Shown: one piece after another, positions 26,070-34,317 of the stretch | How the letters are laid out: each line of letters begins with the position of its first letter | Position numbering within the stretch: the first letter of the stretch is position 1 | NCBI GenBank assembly: GCA_965217205.1 | Contig: OZ244254.1 | Coordinates: 2,418,001-2,482,000 of the forward strand | DNA: 64,000 bases | DNA from: Maricaulis sp947259345 | Lineage (GTDB): Bacteria > Pseudomonadota > Alphaproteobacteria > Caulobacterales > Maricaulaceae | Direction: 5' to 3' | Made by a program: the position numbers and the translations under genes | Notes under the pieces: model-generated | Database searches by the model: none | Seen by the model: only the letters and a program-made list of their open reading frames with translations | What the model was told of the DNA's origin: nothing

Positions 26070-27005
26070 TCACAACTCATCCACCGAGTGCTCATGCACC
26101 CGCGCTTCGGCCTTCAGCCAAGCGATGAAGGCCCGCGCATCCGGGCTCAGCGGGCGGTTCCTTGCCGTGACGATATGATAGGCGGAGCGGACCGGGGTGG
26201 TGCCGTCGGGGAAGAGGGCGACGAGGCGGCCACTGGCGAGATCGTTCTGGACCAGGGCGCGCTTGGCCAGGGCGACGCCGCGCCCCGCGACGGCGGCGTC
26301 AATGACCAGGGCTGACTGGTTGAACCGCACGCCGCCCGACACATCCACACCCCGTGCTCCACGCGCCTTGAGCCAGGAGGCCCAGTCGGCGCCGTCGACC
26401 TCGGTTTCCGGTGAAGCGTCGTGCAGCAGGGTCTGGCCACGCAAGTCCTGCGCGCGGGCCAGCGGCGGGCCGTCGCGCAAGAGGTCGGGTGAGCAAACCG
26501 GCAGGACTTCTTCGGCCAGCAGGGCCTCTTCATTCAGGGTCATGTCGCCACCCGGCCCATAGCGTATGCCCAGATCGGCGGCGCCGGCGGCCAGATCGAC
26601 GCGCTCCGAGGTCGCGGCAATCCAGACTTCCACGCCCGGCACTTCCTCCTGGAAGCGGAAGAGGCGCGGCGCCAGCCATTTACCGGCAAAGGAGGGCGCG
26701 ACCGAGACGGTGAGGGCGCGGCGATGGATGGGCTGGCGCATCAGCGAGACCGCACGTTCGAGCGTTTCAAAGGCTTCCGATGTGATACCGGCCGCAGCAC
26801 GACCGGCCTCGGTGAGGCTCAAACCGCGCCCTTCGCGCACAAAAAGCGGGGCACCGACATGCTCCTCCAGCTGCCTTATCTGCTGGCTGATGGCGCCCGG
26901 CGTGACCGCCAATTCGTCGGCGGCACGGGCAAAGCTCTCCAGCCGGGCGGCAGCCTCGAAGGCCCGCAGGGCATTGAGTGGGGGAAGGCGAGAGGTCTGA
27001 GCCAT
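26070..27005 (-). CDS. LysR-family transcriptional regulator, GcvA-like
   Basis: 311 aa. Winged HTH at residues 8-66 (LNALRAFEAAARLESFARAA, VTPGAISQQIRQLEEHVGAP). The effector domain has VSVAPSFAGKWLAPRLFRF and LGIRYGPGGD, the pattern of GcvA-type LysR proteins. It is divergent from the sulfite-reduction operon (110 bp between starts). It is therefore the obvious candidate regulator of that operon, although CysB-type proteins usually do this job. Confidence 0.85.
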   Translation of the reverse strand: MAQTSRLPPLNALRAFEAAARLESFARAADELAVTPGAISQQIRQLEEHVGAPLFVREGRGLSLTEAGRAAAGITSEAFETLERAVSLMRQPIHRRALTVSVAPSFAGKWLAPRLFRFQEEVPGVEVWIAATSERVDLAAGAADLGIRYGPGGDMTLNEEALLAEEVLPVCSPDLLRDGPPLARAQDLRGQTLLHDASPETEVDGADWASWLKARGARGVDVSGGVRFNQSALVIDAAVAGRGVALAKRALVQNDLASGRLVALFPDGTTPVRSAYHIVTARNRPLSPDARAFIAWLKAEARVHEHSVDEL

Positions 27006-27014
27006 GGCTTGAGT

Positions 27015-27027
27015 TTAGTTTTTCTAA
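27015..27027. promoter_or_regulatory. LysR-type binding-site candidate (TTAG-N5-CTAA)
   Basis: TTAG (27015-27018), TTTTT, CTAA (27024-27027): a short inverted repeat 10 bp before the LysR start, in the shared divergent region. CTAA/TTAG half-sites are typical of GcvA-like regulators. Confidence 0.4.
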
Positions 27028-27115
27028 CGTCAAAAGCCAATAATGGTCGTTTGTAATCGCTGCATCGAATAGAAATATTGAACTCGTCGCGCCACGAAGG
27101 CGCAGGAACGGACGA

Positions 27116-28516
27116 GTGACCATGCGTGTTTTCCCTGCCTCCATTCCCCTAGATGGACAGACGGTGATCGTTGTCGGGCAAGGCCCGATGGCCGAGCCAA
27201 AGGCACGCCTGTTTGCGTCATCCCCAGCCCGGTTGCTTTGGTTCACCGGTGCGTCCAATGATCCTGTTGCTTCGGATATTGCCCAGTATGCGAAGATTAT
27301 ACGCCGAGTGCCGACCCGGCGGGACCTTCGTGGCGCGACATTGATTTTCCTTGCCGGCGGCGAAGAGCGCCAGCTCGACAAGCTCGCCCGTTGGGGCCGC
27401 AGCCAGGGCGCGATGGTCAATATCGTCGACAGTCCGGCCGCCTCGGACTTCCAGACGCCGGCCATTGTCGACCGTGACGGCATTGTCGTCTCCATCGCCT
27501 CGGGCGGCGCCGCGCCAGTTCTGTCGGTCGATATCCGCGCCGCGATCGAACAAATCCTGCCCGCCCGCATCGGCGTCATCGCCGACCTCGCCCGCGAGCT
27601 GCGCGGTACGGTGAAATCCGTCCTCGGCAAGTTCGACGACCGCCGCGCCTTCTGGGAACGCGCCTTGCGCGGCAAGGCCCGTGACCTTGCGCTTTCCGGT
27701 GACAAGTCCGGCGCCCGCCGTGAAATGCTGCGTGAGTTGAATGGCGAGACGTCCGAACGCAATGGCATCGTCCACCTGGTCGGCGCCGGTCCCGGCGATC
27801 CCGATTTGCTTACCCTCAAGGCCGCCCGCCTGCTGCGCGAGGCCGATGTCATCGTGCATGACCGCCTGGTCAGCGATGGCGTGATGGATCTCGCCCGCCG
27901 CGACGCCCTGCGCATCGATGTCGGCAAGACCAAGGGCCATCATCCCGTCCCGCAGGACGAGATCGGCGCCATTCTCGTGCGTGAGGCCCGCAAGGGTCAG
28001 CGCGTGGTCCGCATCAAGGGCGGCGACCCCTTTGTGTTTGGGCGCGGCGGCGAAGAGCTGGATGTCGTCCGCGCGGCCGGAATCGCGGTCGAGGTCACGC
28101 CCGGCATCACCGCCGCGGTCGCCTGCGCGGCCTCCGCCGGCATCCCGCTGACCCATCGCGATCATGCCCAGTCGGTGACGTTCGCATCGGGCGTGGTCAA
28201 GCAGCACGGGCCGGACGCCGACTATCGCGCCCTCTCCGCCGCCAATTCCACCACCGTCTTCTATATGGGTGTCGGCGCGGCACCCGAGATCCAGGCGAAG
28301 ATGGTTGCGGCCGGACGGGATCCCGCCACGCCGGTGGCCCTGATCGAGAACGGGACGCTGGACACGGAACGCCGCGTCTTCGGCACGCTCGGCGACCTCG
28401 CCGGCCTGGTGAAACGCGAAGCCATTTCCGGACCCACCATCATGATTGTCGGCGAGGTCGCCGACACCGCCATCAGCCAGGCCGCCACGACCATCGGCCA
28501 GGAGCAATTCGCATGA
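27116..28516 (+). CDS. cysG: Siroheme synthase (precorrin-2 dehydrogenase / uroporphyrinogen-III methyltransferase)
   Basis: 466 aa. The N-terminal part (about 1-210) is the NAD-dependent precorrin-2 dehydrogenase/ferrochelatase (DGQTVIVVGQGPMAEPKARL, SIASGGAAPVLSVDIRAAIE). The C-terminal part (about 218-460) is the SAM methyltransferase (VHLVGAGPGDPDLLTLKAAR, VVRIKGGDPFVFGRGGEEL, GITAAVACAASAGIPLTHRD). It makes the siroheme needed by the sulfite reductase two genes on. GTG 27116 has the better AGGA spacing; ATG 27122 is the alternative. Confidence 0.93.
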   Translation: MTMRVFPASIPLDGQTVIVVGQGPMAEPKARLFASSPARLLWFTGASNDPVASDIAQYAKIIRRVPTRRDLRGATLIFLAGGEERQLDKLARWGRSQGAMVNIVDSPAASDFQTPAIVDRDGIVVSIASGGAAPVLSVDIRAAIEQILPARIGVIADLARELRGTVKSVLGKFDDRRAFWERALRGKARDLALSGDKSGARREMLRELNGETSERNGIVHLVGAGPGDPDLLTLKAARLLREADVIVHDRLVSDGVMDLARRDALRIDVGKTKGHHPVPQDEIGAILVREARKGQRVVRIKGGDPFVFGRGGEELDVVRAAGIAVEVTPGITAAVACAASAGIPLTHRDHAQSVTFASGVVKQHGPDADYRALSAANSTTVFYMGVGAAPEIQAKMVAAGRDPATPVALIENGTLDTERRVFGTLGDLAGLVKREAISGPTIMIVGEVADTAISQAATTIGQEQFA

Positions 28517-28788
28517 AGACCATCACCGCCAACCGCCTCACCGATGGCCGGGTGATCTATCGCACCGCGACCGGCGACTGGACGACCGAGCTCGCCGACG
28601 CGGCCCGCCTCGGCAATGACCAGGCCGATGCCGCGCTCGAGATCGCCTCGGACGAAAGCCATATCGCCGTCGGCGCCTACCTCATTGAACTCGAGGACGA
28701 TCGGCCCGGCGGTCAGAAATGGCGCCGCGAAGGCATCCGCCTTGCCGGTCCGACGACCGGTTCCACCCATGCCCAAGCGACGGCCTGA
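28513..28788 (+). CDS. DUF2849 family protein
   Basis: 91 aa, overlapping the cysG stop (ATGA) and ending 3 bp before cysI. KTITANRLTDGRVIYRTATG then WTTELADAARL matches the small DUF2849 family, which is regularly found between siroheme synthase and sulfite reductase genes in alphaproteobacteria. Function not known; an assembly or electron-transfer helper for CysI is a context guess. Confidence 0.82.
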   Translation: MKTITANRLTDGRVIYRTATGDWTTELADAARLGNDQADAALEIASDESHIAVGAYLIELEDDRPGGQKWRREGIRLAGPTTGSTHAQATA

Positions 28789-28791
28789 GCC

Positions 28792-30429
28792 ATGTACAAG
28801 TATGACAACTATGACCACGCCATGGTGGCGGACCGGATCGCGGAGTTTCGCGACCAGGTGACGCGTCGCCTCGATGGTCGCCTCACCGAGGACCAGTTCA
28901 AGCCGCTGCGCCTGATGAATGGCGTCTATCTACAGCTGCACGCCTATATGCTGCGGGTGGCCATCCCCTACGGCACGCTGAACAGCACGCAGATGCGCAC
29001 CCTGGCCGGGATCGCGCGCGATTATGACAAGGGCTATGGCCATTTCACCACGCGCCAGAACCTGCAGTACAACTGGCCGGCCCTGGTCGATATTCCCGAC
29101 ATTCTCGACCGCCTCGCCGCGGTGGAAATGCACGCCATCCAGACCTCGGGCAATTGCATCCGCAATGTCACCGCCGACCCGTTTGCCGGCGCCGCCGCCG
29201 ACGAGCTGGAAGATGGTCGCCCCTGGGCCGAGATCATCCGCCAATGGTCGAGCTTCCACCCGGAATTCACCTTCCTGCCGCGCAAGTTCAAGATCGCCGT
29301 CAACGGGGCCAAGGCCGACCGGGCCGGTATCCGCGTGCATGATATCGGTCTGCAGATTGTCCGGAATGATGCCGGCGAGACCGGGTTTGAAGTCTGGGTC
29401 GGGGGTGGTCAGGGCCGCACGCCGCGCCTGGGTCATCTGATCAAGCCCTTCCTGGCGCCGGAAGACTTGCTCTCCTACCTCACCGCCTGCCTGCGCGTGT
29501 ACAACCAGCACGGTCGCCGCGACAATCTCTACAAGGCCCGGATCAAGATCCTGGTCGAGGCGCTGGGTCCGGACGAGTATGGCCGCCAGGTCGAGGATGA
29601 GTGGGCCGTGATCCGCGAGGGCGAGCTGAAACTCCCTGCCGCCGAGATCGCCCGTATCCGCCGCTTCTTCGACCAGCCCAAACAGGCCGAGCCGACGCCC
29701 GTTCCGGTGACGGAGAACCGTGCCTTCGCCCGCTGGCTGGACCGCAATCGCCGCGATCATGCGGTCGAGGGCCTGTCCTCGCTGGTCATCTCGCTGAAGC
29801 CCATCGGCGGCACGCCGGGCGATATCACCGACGCGCAAATGGAGGCTGTCGCCGACCTCGCCGAGCGCTTCGGTTTTGACGAAATCCGCGCCACGCCGGA
29901 CCAGAATCTGATCCTGCCGCATGTCCGCAATGGCGATCTGGAAGCGGTCTGGAACGGTCTGGTCGAGGCTGGCCTTGCCACCGCCAATGCCGGTCTGGCG
30001 ACCGATATCGTCGCCTGCCCGGGACTGGATTACTGCAATCTCGCCAATGCCCGCTCCATCCCGATCGCCCAGGCCATCTCCACCCTGCTGGAGGCCGAGG
30101 GCCTGTCGGAGAAAGCCGGCGATGTGACCATCAAGATCGATGGCTGCATCAATGCCTGCGGCCATCACCATGTCGCCCATATCGGCGTGCTGGGCGTGGA
30201 TAAGCGCGGCGAGGAATTCTACCAGATCACCCTGGGCGGCGCCTTCGGCTCGGATGCCGCGATCGGCTCGATCATCGGCAAGGGCCTGGCCGGCGAGGAT
30301 GTCCCCGCCGCCATTGCCCGCCTGCTGCACACCTATCTCGATATTCGCGCCGAAAATGAGCGCTTCATCGACACGCTGCGCCGTGTCGGATCCGACGCCT
30401 TCAAGGAGGCCATCTATGCTGACGCTTGA
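28792..30429 (+). CDS. cysI: Sulfite reductase, siroheme/4Fe-4S hemoprotein (ferredoxin type)
   Basis: 545 aa. Two nitrite/sulfite-reductase repeats are present. The N-terminal half has HFTTRQNLQYNWPALVDIPD and SGNCIRNVTADPFAG. The cluster ligands are in CPGLDYCNLA (Cys about 408 and 414) and CINACGHHH (about 451 and 455). It reduces sulfite to sulfide with six electrons. No flavoprotein CysJ is encoded here, and the operon ends with a ferredoxin-NADP reductase. Electrons therefore probably come through ferredoxin. The 3' end overlaps the next gene by 14 bp. Confidence 0.92.
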   Translation: MYKYDNYDHAMVADRIAEFRDQVTRRLDGRLTEDQFKPLRLMNGVYLQLHAYMLRVAIPYGTLNSTQMRTLAGIARDYDKGYGHFTTRQNLQYNWPALVDIPDILDRLAAVEMHAIQTSGNCIRNVTADPFAGAAADELEDGRPWAEIIRQWSSFHPEFTFLPRKFKIAVNGAKADRAGIRVHDIGLQIVRNDAGETGFEVWVGGGQGRTPRLGHLIKPFLAPEDLLSYLTACLRVYNQHGRRDNLYKARIKILVEALGPDEYGRQVEDEWAVIREGELKLPAAEIARIRRFFDQPKQAEPTPVPVTENRAFARWLDRNRRDHAVEGLSSLVISLKPIGGTPGDITDAQMEAVADLAERFGFDEIRATPDQNLILPHVRNGDLEAVWNGLVEAGLATANAGLATDIVACPGLDYCNLANARSIPIAQAISTLLEAEGLSEKAGDVTIKIDGCINACGHHHVAHIGVLGVDKRGEEFYQITLGGAFGSDAAIGSIIGKGLAGEDVPAAIARLLHTYLDIRAENERFIDTLRRVGSDAFKEAIYADA

Positions 30430-31540
30430 TCGCAAGACCGATACCCGGCCCGTCGCCGACGCTCAATTGGCCGCCGGTGGGGGTCATATCGTGGAATTGC
30501 CCGGCGATGCCGACTGGCGGGAGGCGAAGGCCGAGATCGCCGGCGCCGTGCGCGTCGATATCCGCTTTTCCAAATTCAATGATGGTCGCGGCTTCACCCT
30601 GGCGACCCAGCTGCGCGAACGTATCGGCTATACTGGCAAGCTGCGCGCCGTCGGTGATCTCATCCCCGACCAGGCCCAGCACCTGATCCGCGTCGGCTTC
30701 GACGATGTCGAGCCGGACCGCAAGGGGCTGGAGGCCGACTGGACCCGTGCCCGCACCCGCTTTGCCCACGCCTATCAACCCGGTCGCGGCAATGTCACAC
30801 CGCTCTTTCGTCACCGCCATGCGGAACCGGTCGATGACCTCGCCGGCCTCAATGCCCGCTATCGTGACCTGTCTCCGCAGGAGATCCTGCGCGATGCCAT
30901 CAAGCAGGAATGGGTCGGCAAGACCGCCATCCTCTCCTCTTTCGGGGCCGAGGCTGCGGTCAATCTTCACATGATCGCGCAGATCGATCCGGACACGCCG
31001 GTCATCTTCCTGGACACCGGCCGCCTCTTTGCCCAGACCGAGCAGTATCAGCGCCAGCTGACCGACCAGCTCGGCCTGACCCATATCCGCGTCCTCACGC
31101 CGGACAGCGAGGAAGTTGCTGACGAGGACCGTGATGACCGTCTGTGGCGCCGCGACCCCGACGCCTGCTGCGCCCTGCGCAAGGTGCGCCCGCTCGACGC
31201 GGTGATCGGCGAGTACGACGCCCTGATCACGGGCCGCAAACGCTTCCATGGCGGCGGCCGGATGAGCCTGCCTGTCGTGGAACGCATCAATGGCCGTATC
31301 CGGGTCAATCCACTGGCCAATTGGGACGCTGCCGCGATCGAGGACTATTTCCGGCGCTTCGATTTGCCGCGACACCCGCTGACCGATATGGGGTATGCCT
31401 CGATCGGGTGCTGGACCTGCACCGCGCCGGTCCAGGCCGAGGGCGATATCCGCTCCGGTCGCTGGCTCGGCCAGTCCAAGACCGAATGCGGAATCCACAC
31501 CCCGGCCCCAATCGCCGACGAACAGGTTGCGGCTGAATAG
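30416..31540 (+). CDS. cysH: DUF934-CysH fusion: (phospho)adenylyl-sulfate reductase
   Basis: 374 aa. Residues 1 to about 130 are a complete DUF934 domain (IRFSKFNDGRGFTLATQLRE, LRAVGDLIPDQAQHLIRVGF), elsewhere usually a separate gene beside cysI. Residues about 155-360 are CysH: ILSSFGAEAAVNLHMIAQI, VIFLDTGRLFAQTEQY, CC at about 250, GCWTC at about 331 and catalytic ECGIH near 357. The CC/CxxC quartet binds a 4Fe-4S cluster, as in APS-reducing enzymes. An ideal AAGGAGG at 30403 lies inside cysI and fixes the ATG at 30416, so the fusion is genuine and not read-through. Confidence 0.9.
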   Translation: MLTLDRKTDTRPVADAQLAAGGGHIVELPGDADWREAKAEIAGAVRVDIRFSKFNDGRGFTLATQLRERIGYTGKLRAVGDLIPDQAQHLIRVGFDDVEPDRKGLEADWTRARTRFAHAYQPGRGNVTPLFRHRHAEPVDDLAGLNARYRDLSPQEILRDAIKQEWVGKTAILSSFGAEAAVNLHMIAQIDPDTPVIFLDTGRLFAQTEQYQRQLTDQLGLTHIRVLTPDSEEVADEDRDDRLWRRDPDACCALRKVRPLDAVIGEYDALITGRKRFHGGGRMSLPVVERINGRIRVNPLANWDAAAIEDYFRRFDLPRHPLTDMGYASIGCWTCTAPVQAEGDIRSGRWLGQSKTECGIHTPAPIADEQVAAE

Positions 31541-31565
31541 GAAAACAGACGAAAGGACACTGCCC

Positions 31566-32588
31566 GTGTCTGCCAAACATGTGCTCGACCTGATCGGCCA
31601 TACGCCGCTGATCCGGCTCGATGGCCCGTCCGATGCGACCGGCTGCGAAATCCTCGGCAAGGCCGAATTCCTCAATCCGGGCGGATCCGTGAAGGACCGC
31701 GCCGCGCTCAATATCGTGCGGGAAGCCGAGGCTGACGGCACGCTCAAGCCCGGCGGCACAATCGTCGAAGGCACCGCCGGCAATACCGGGATCGGGCTCG
31801 CCCTGGTCGGCGGCGCGCTGGGTTATGACGTCATCATCGTCATGCCGCGCACCCAGTCGGAAGAGAAGAAGGCGGCGATCCGCTCCTTCGGCGCCCGCCT
31901 GATCGAGGTCGATGCGGCGCCCTTCTCCAGCCCCAACCACTTCGTCCATTATTCGCGCCGCCTCGCCGAGGAGCTCAATGAGAGCCAGCCAAACGGTGCG
32001 ATCTGGGCCAACCAGTTCGACAATCTCGCCAATAAGCGCGCCCATGCCCTGACCACCGGCCCGGAGATCTGGGAGCAGACCGGCGGCGCGATCGATGGCT
32101 TTATCTGTGCGGTCGGCTCGGGCGGAACGCTGGCCGGCGTCGCCGAGGCCCTGCGTGCCCACAAGCCCGATATTGCGATCGGGGCCGCCGACCCCGCCGG
32201 GGCCGCGCTCTATAATTATTTCACCAGGGGCGAGCTGAAGGGCGAAGGCTCCTCGATCACCGAGGGCATTGGCGTCAACCGCATCACCGGCAATCTGGAA
32301 GGCCTCGACGTCTCCCATATCTACCGCATCGAAGACGCCGAAATGCTGCCCATCCTGTTTGATCTGGTGAAGTCCGAAGGCCTGTCCCTGGGCGGTTCGG
32401 CCGGGATCAATATCGCCGGCGCCATGCGCCTGGCCCGCGATCTGGGGCCGGGCAAGACGATCGTGACCATGCTGTGCGATAGCGGCGCCCGCTATGCCGG
32501 CAAACTCTTCAATGCGGACTTCCTGTCCTCGCGGGGCTTGCCTGTTCCGCCCTGGGCCGATACCGAAGCGCCGCGCGTGACGGCCTGA
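31566..32588 (+). CDS. cysK: Cysteine synthase (O-acetylserine sulfhydrylase) family
   Basis: 340 aa PLP enzyme that captures sulfide into cysteine. LIGHTPLIRLDGPSDATGCE, PLP-lysine motif EFLNPGGSVKDRAA, substrate loop EGTAGNTGIGLA and phosphate loop AVGSGGTLAGVAEAL are present. It is longer than standard CysK and lacks CBS domains. GTG start at 31566 with GAAAGGA upstream. It follows the cysH fusion by 25 bp. Confidence 0.9.
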   Translation: MSAKHVLDLIGHTPLIRLDGPSDATGCEILGKAEFLNPGGSVKDRAALNIVREAEADGTLKPGGTIVEGTAGNTGIGLALVGGALGYDVIIVMPRTQSEEKKAAIRSFGARLIEVDAAPFSSPNHFVHYSRRLAEELNESQPNGAIWANQFDNLANKRAHALTTGPEIWEQTGGAIDGFICAVGSGGTLAGVAEALRAHKPDIAIGAADPAGAALYNYFTRGELKGEGSSITEGIGVNRITGNLEGLDVSHIYRIEDAEMLPILFDLVKSEGLSLGGSAGINIAGAMRLARDLGPGKTIVTMLCDSGARYAGKLFNADFLSSRGLPVPPWADTEAPRVTA

Positions 32589-32622
32589 GCGGCCTCAACC
32601 CGCCAAAACCGAGTATGAGACG

Positions 32623-33450
32623 ATGACCATGACCGCGACCGCGCCTGCCAAGAAGAATGCCGTGTCCGCCAAGCCGGGCCCCTATACGGTCGAGACCGTG
32701 TTGTCGGTGACGCATTACACCGACCGGCTCTTCCATTTCCGCATCACGCGTCCGGATACTTTCCGCTTCCGCTCCGGCGAATTCATCATGATCGGGCTGC
32801 CCAAGGAGGACGGCAAACCCCTCCTGCGCGCCTATTCCGTGGCCAGCCCCTTCTGGGATGAAGCGCTCGATTTCTACTCGATCAAGGTGCCGGACGGACC
32901 GCTGACTTCGCGCCTCCAGCACATCAAGGAAGGCGATAAAATCCTGCTCGGCCGCAAGCCGGTCGGCACGCTGGTGCTCGACGCCCTCAAGCCCGGCAAG
33001 CGCCTCTACATGATCTCGACCGGCACCGGCATCGCGCCCTTTGCCAGCCTGATCCGCGATCCGGAAACCTACGAGAAATTCGACCAGGTCATCCTGACCC
33101 AGACCTGCCGCGAATCCGCCGAACTGACCTATGGCAGCGAACTGGTCGAGGCGGTCAAGGATGACGAGCTGATCGGCGAACTGGCGCGCGAGAAACTGGT
33201 CCATTTCAGCTCGGTCACCCGCGAGGACGGCCCGGTCAAGGGCCGCGTCACCGACATGATCGAAAGCGGCGAGCTCTTCGACCGCCTCGGCGTCCCGCCC
33301 CTCGATCCCGAAGTCGACCGTGTGATGATCTGCGGCTCGGAAGGCCTGCTGAAAGACGTCAAACAAATCTGCCTCGACCGCAATTTCGTCGAGGGCTCGA
33401 ACGCCGCGCCGGCGGATTTCGTCGTCGAGAAAGCGTTTGTGGCGACGTAG
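32623..33450 (+). CDS. fpr: Ferredoxin--NADP+ reductase
   Basis: 275 aa. FAD-binding RAYSVASPFWDEALDFYSIK and NADP-binding TGTGIAPFASLIRDPETYEK with VMICGSEGLLKDVKQ are typical of bacterial FprA-type reductases. Placed last in the sulfur operon, it probably supplies NADPH electrons through ferredoxin to CysI. Two close ATGs (32623, 32629) are possible starts. Confidence 0.9.
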   Translation: MTMTATAPAKKNAVSAKPGPYTVETVLSVTHYTDRLFHFRITRPDTFRFRSGEFIMIGLPKEDGKPLLRAYSVASPFWDEALDFYSIKVPDGPLTSRLQHIKEGDKILLGRKPVGTLVLDALKPGKRLYMISTGTGIAPFASLIRDPETYEKFDQVILTQTCRESAELTYGSELVEAVKDDELIGELAREKLVHFSSVTREDGPVKGRVTDMIESGELFDRLGVPPLDPEVDRVMICGSEGLLKDVKQICLDRNFVEGSNAAPADFVVEKAFVAT

Positions 33451-33500
33451 GCGCGCCACCACTGGCGGCCAGACCCTTCCACACATCCCTTCCCCTATTA

Positions 33501-33540
33501 TTTTTCCCGGAGGCGCGCAGCGCCATCCGGGACCAACGGG
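33501..33540. repeat. REP-like hairpin, same family as 25932
   Basis: tttttcccgg then aggcgcgcagcgcc and atccgggacc: the same left half as the repeat at 25932. It lies downstream of the cys operon and can fold into a stem, so it may help end transcription. Confidence 0.6.
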
Positions 33541-33578
33541 TTTGGCTTGAAAGGGATATCCGAGGCCGATACACGCGC

Positions 33579-33709
33579 GTCATCCCGGGCGCAGCCCTGA
33601 CCTGATCAGGGCGAAGACCCGGGACCCATACGCCCGGTGCGGCCAGCTTTCGCGATAATCGGTCCCGGATCGCCGCCCGGCTCAAGGCCGGGCATATGTC
33701 CGGGATGAC
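33579..33709. repeat. REP-like composite palindrome
   Basis: Bounded by gtcatcccgg and ccgggatgac, with internal inverted pairs (gccctgacctgatcagggc; gcccggctcaaggccgggc). A diverged relative of the same type lies at 34052-34189. Confidence 0.65.
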
Positions 33710-34016
33710 AAGGTTTTGTGACTTTATCCCACACTGTGCACCGCTTTCCTTCTCCCTTGGGAGAAGGTGCCCCGGAGGGGCGGATGAGGGGGATTCGCTG
33801 GACGAGCTGAACGAATATTTCCGCGCTGATGATGACAGTGTCCGCCTCGACATGGTGCAGACCCTGCGCGACATCGCCCGCATGCTCGACGGCGAGTTCG
33901 GCGAAGGCATGGAGCCCAACGGCTGGGCCCGCGATCCCGACGAATATCACAAGCTGCTCAAGCAGGCGAAGAAACAGGCCAAGGCCGGCAAGCGGAAGCT
34001 TTATGTCGGGACGTGA
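33696..34016 (+). CDS. Short coding segment of unknown origin, possibly a gene remnant joined to repeats
   Basis: 106 aa if the ATG at 33696 is used. That ATG lies inside one palindromic repeat and translation then reads through another (33748-33790). From 33796 on, codon use is clearly that of a real gene, giving an acidic then basic helical peptide (DSLDELNEYFRADDDSV, RMLDGEFGEGMEPNGWARD, KLLKQAKKQAKAGKRKLYVG). No family recognised. Either repeats replaced the 5' end of a gene, or a shorter gene starts at ATG 33854. Confidence 0.35.
   Translation: MSGMTRFCDFIPHCAPLSFSLGRRCPGGADEGDSLDELNEYFRADDDSVRLDMVQTLRDIARMLDGEFGEGMEPNGWARDPDEYHKLLKQAKKQAKAGKRKLYVGT
33748..33790. repeat. Short inverted repeat with conserved tail
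   Basis: ccttctcccttgggagaagg is a perfect 20-bp palindrome, followed by tgccccggaggggcggatga. It has the look of the dispersed intergenic elements common in alphaproteobacteria. Confidence 0.55.
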
Positions 34017-34051
34017 GGGCAGAGCGCGGAAGCCGGGCAGGCTCCAAATTT

Positions 34052-34189
34052 GTCATCCCTGCCACCCGCCCACGCGGGCGCAGGTTTCCGCCCGGTGAAG
34101 GCCGGGCGAAAGTCAGGGACCTCGCTGGTGGCAACGACATAGGTCCCTGTCCTGCGTCCGGCCTTCGCCGGACATCCGACGGGGATGAC
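34052..34189. repeat. REP-like composite palindrome, second copy
   Basis: Begins gtcatccct and ends ggggatgac, with nested pairs (gcccggtgaaggccgggc; gtccggccttcgccggac). It lies between the short coding segment and the restriction-modification gene. No other gene is visible between 34017 and 34317. Confidence 0.6.
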
Positions 34190-34317
34190 AAGGCGCTTGA
34201 ACCCCGGCCCGGCCATGCGTCTGCCATCAAAAGAGGCGCCGCTTCGTCACAGGCATGACTTGGCAGACAGATCGCGTCAGCTTAGGCCTTGTGAAACACA
34301 ATCTTGAGGGGAAACCG

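Noticed and set aside
27116..33450. A missing cysJ as a gene loss
   Set aside because: The sulfite reductase is the ferredoxin type and the operon supplies a ferredoxin-NADP reductase, so CysJ is not expected.
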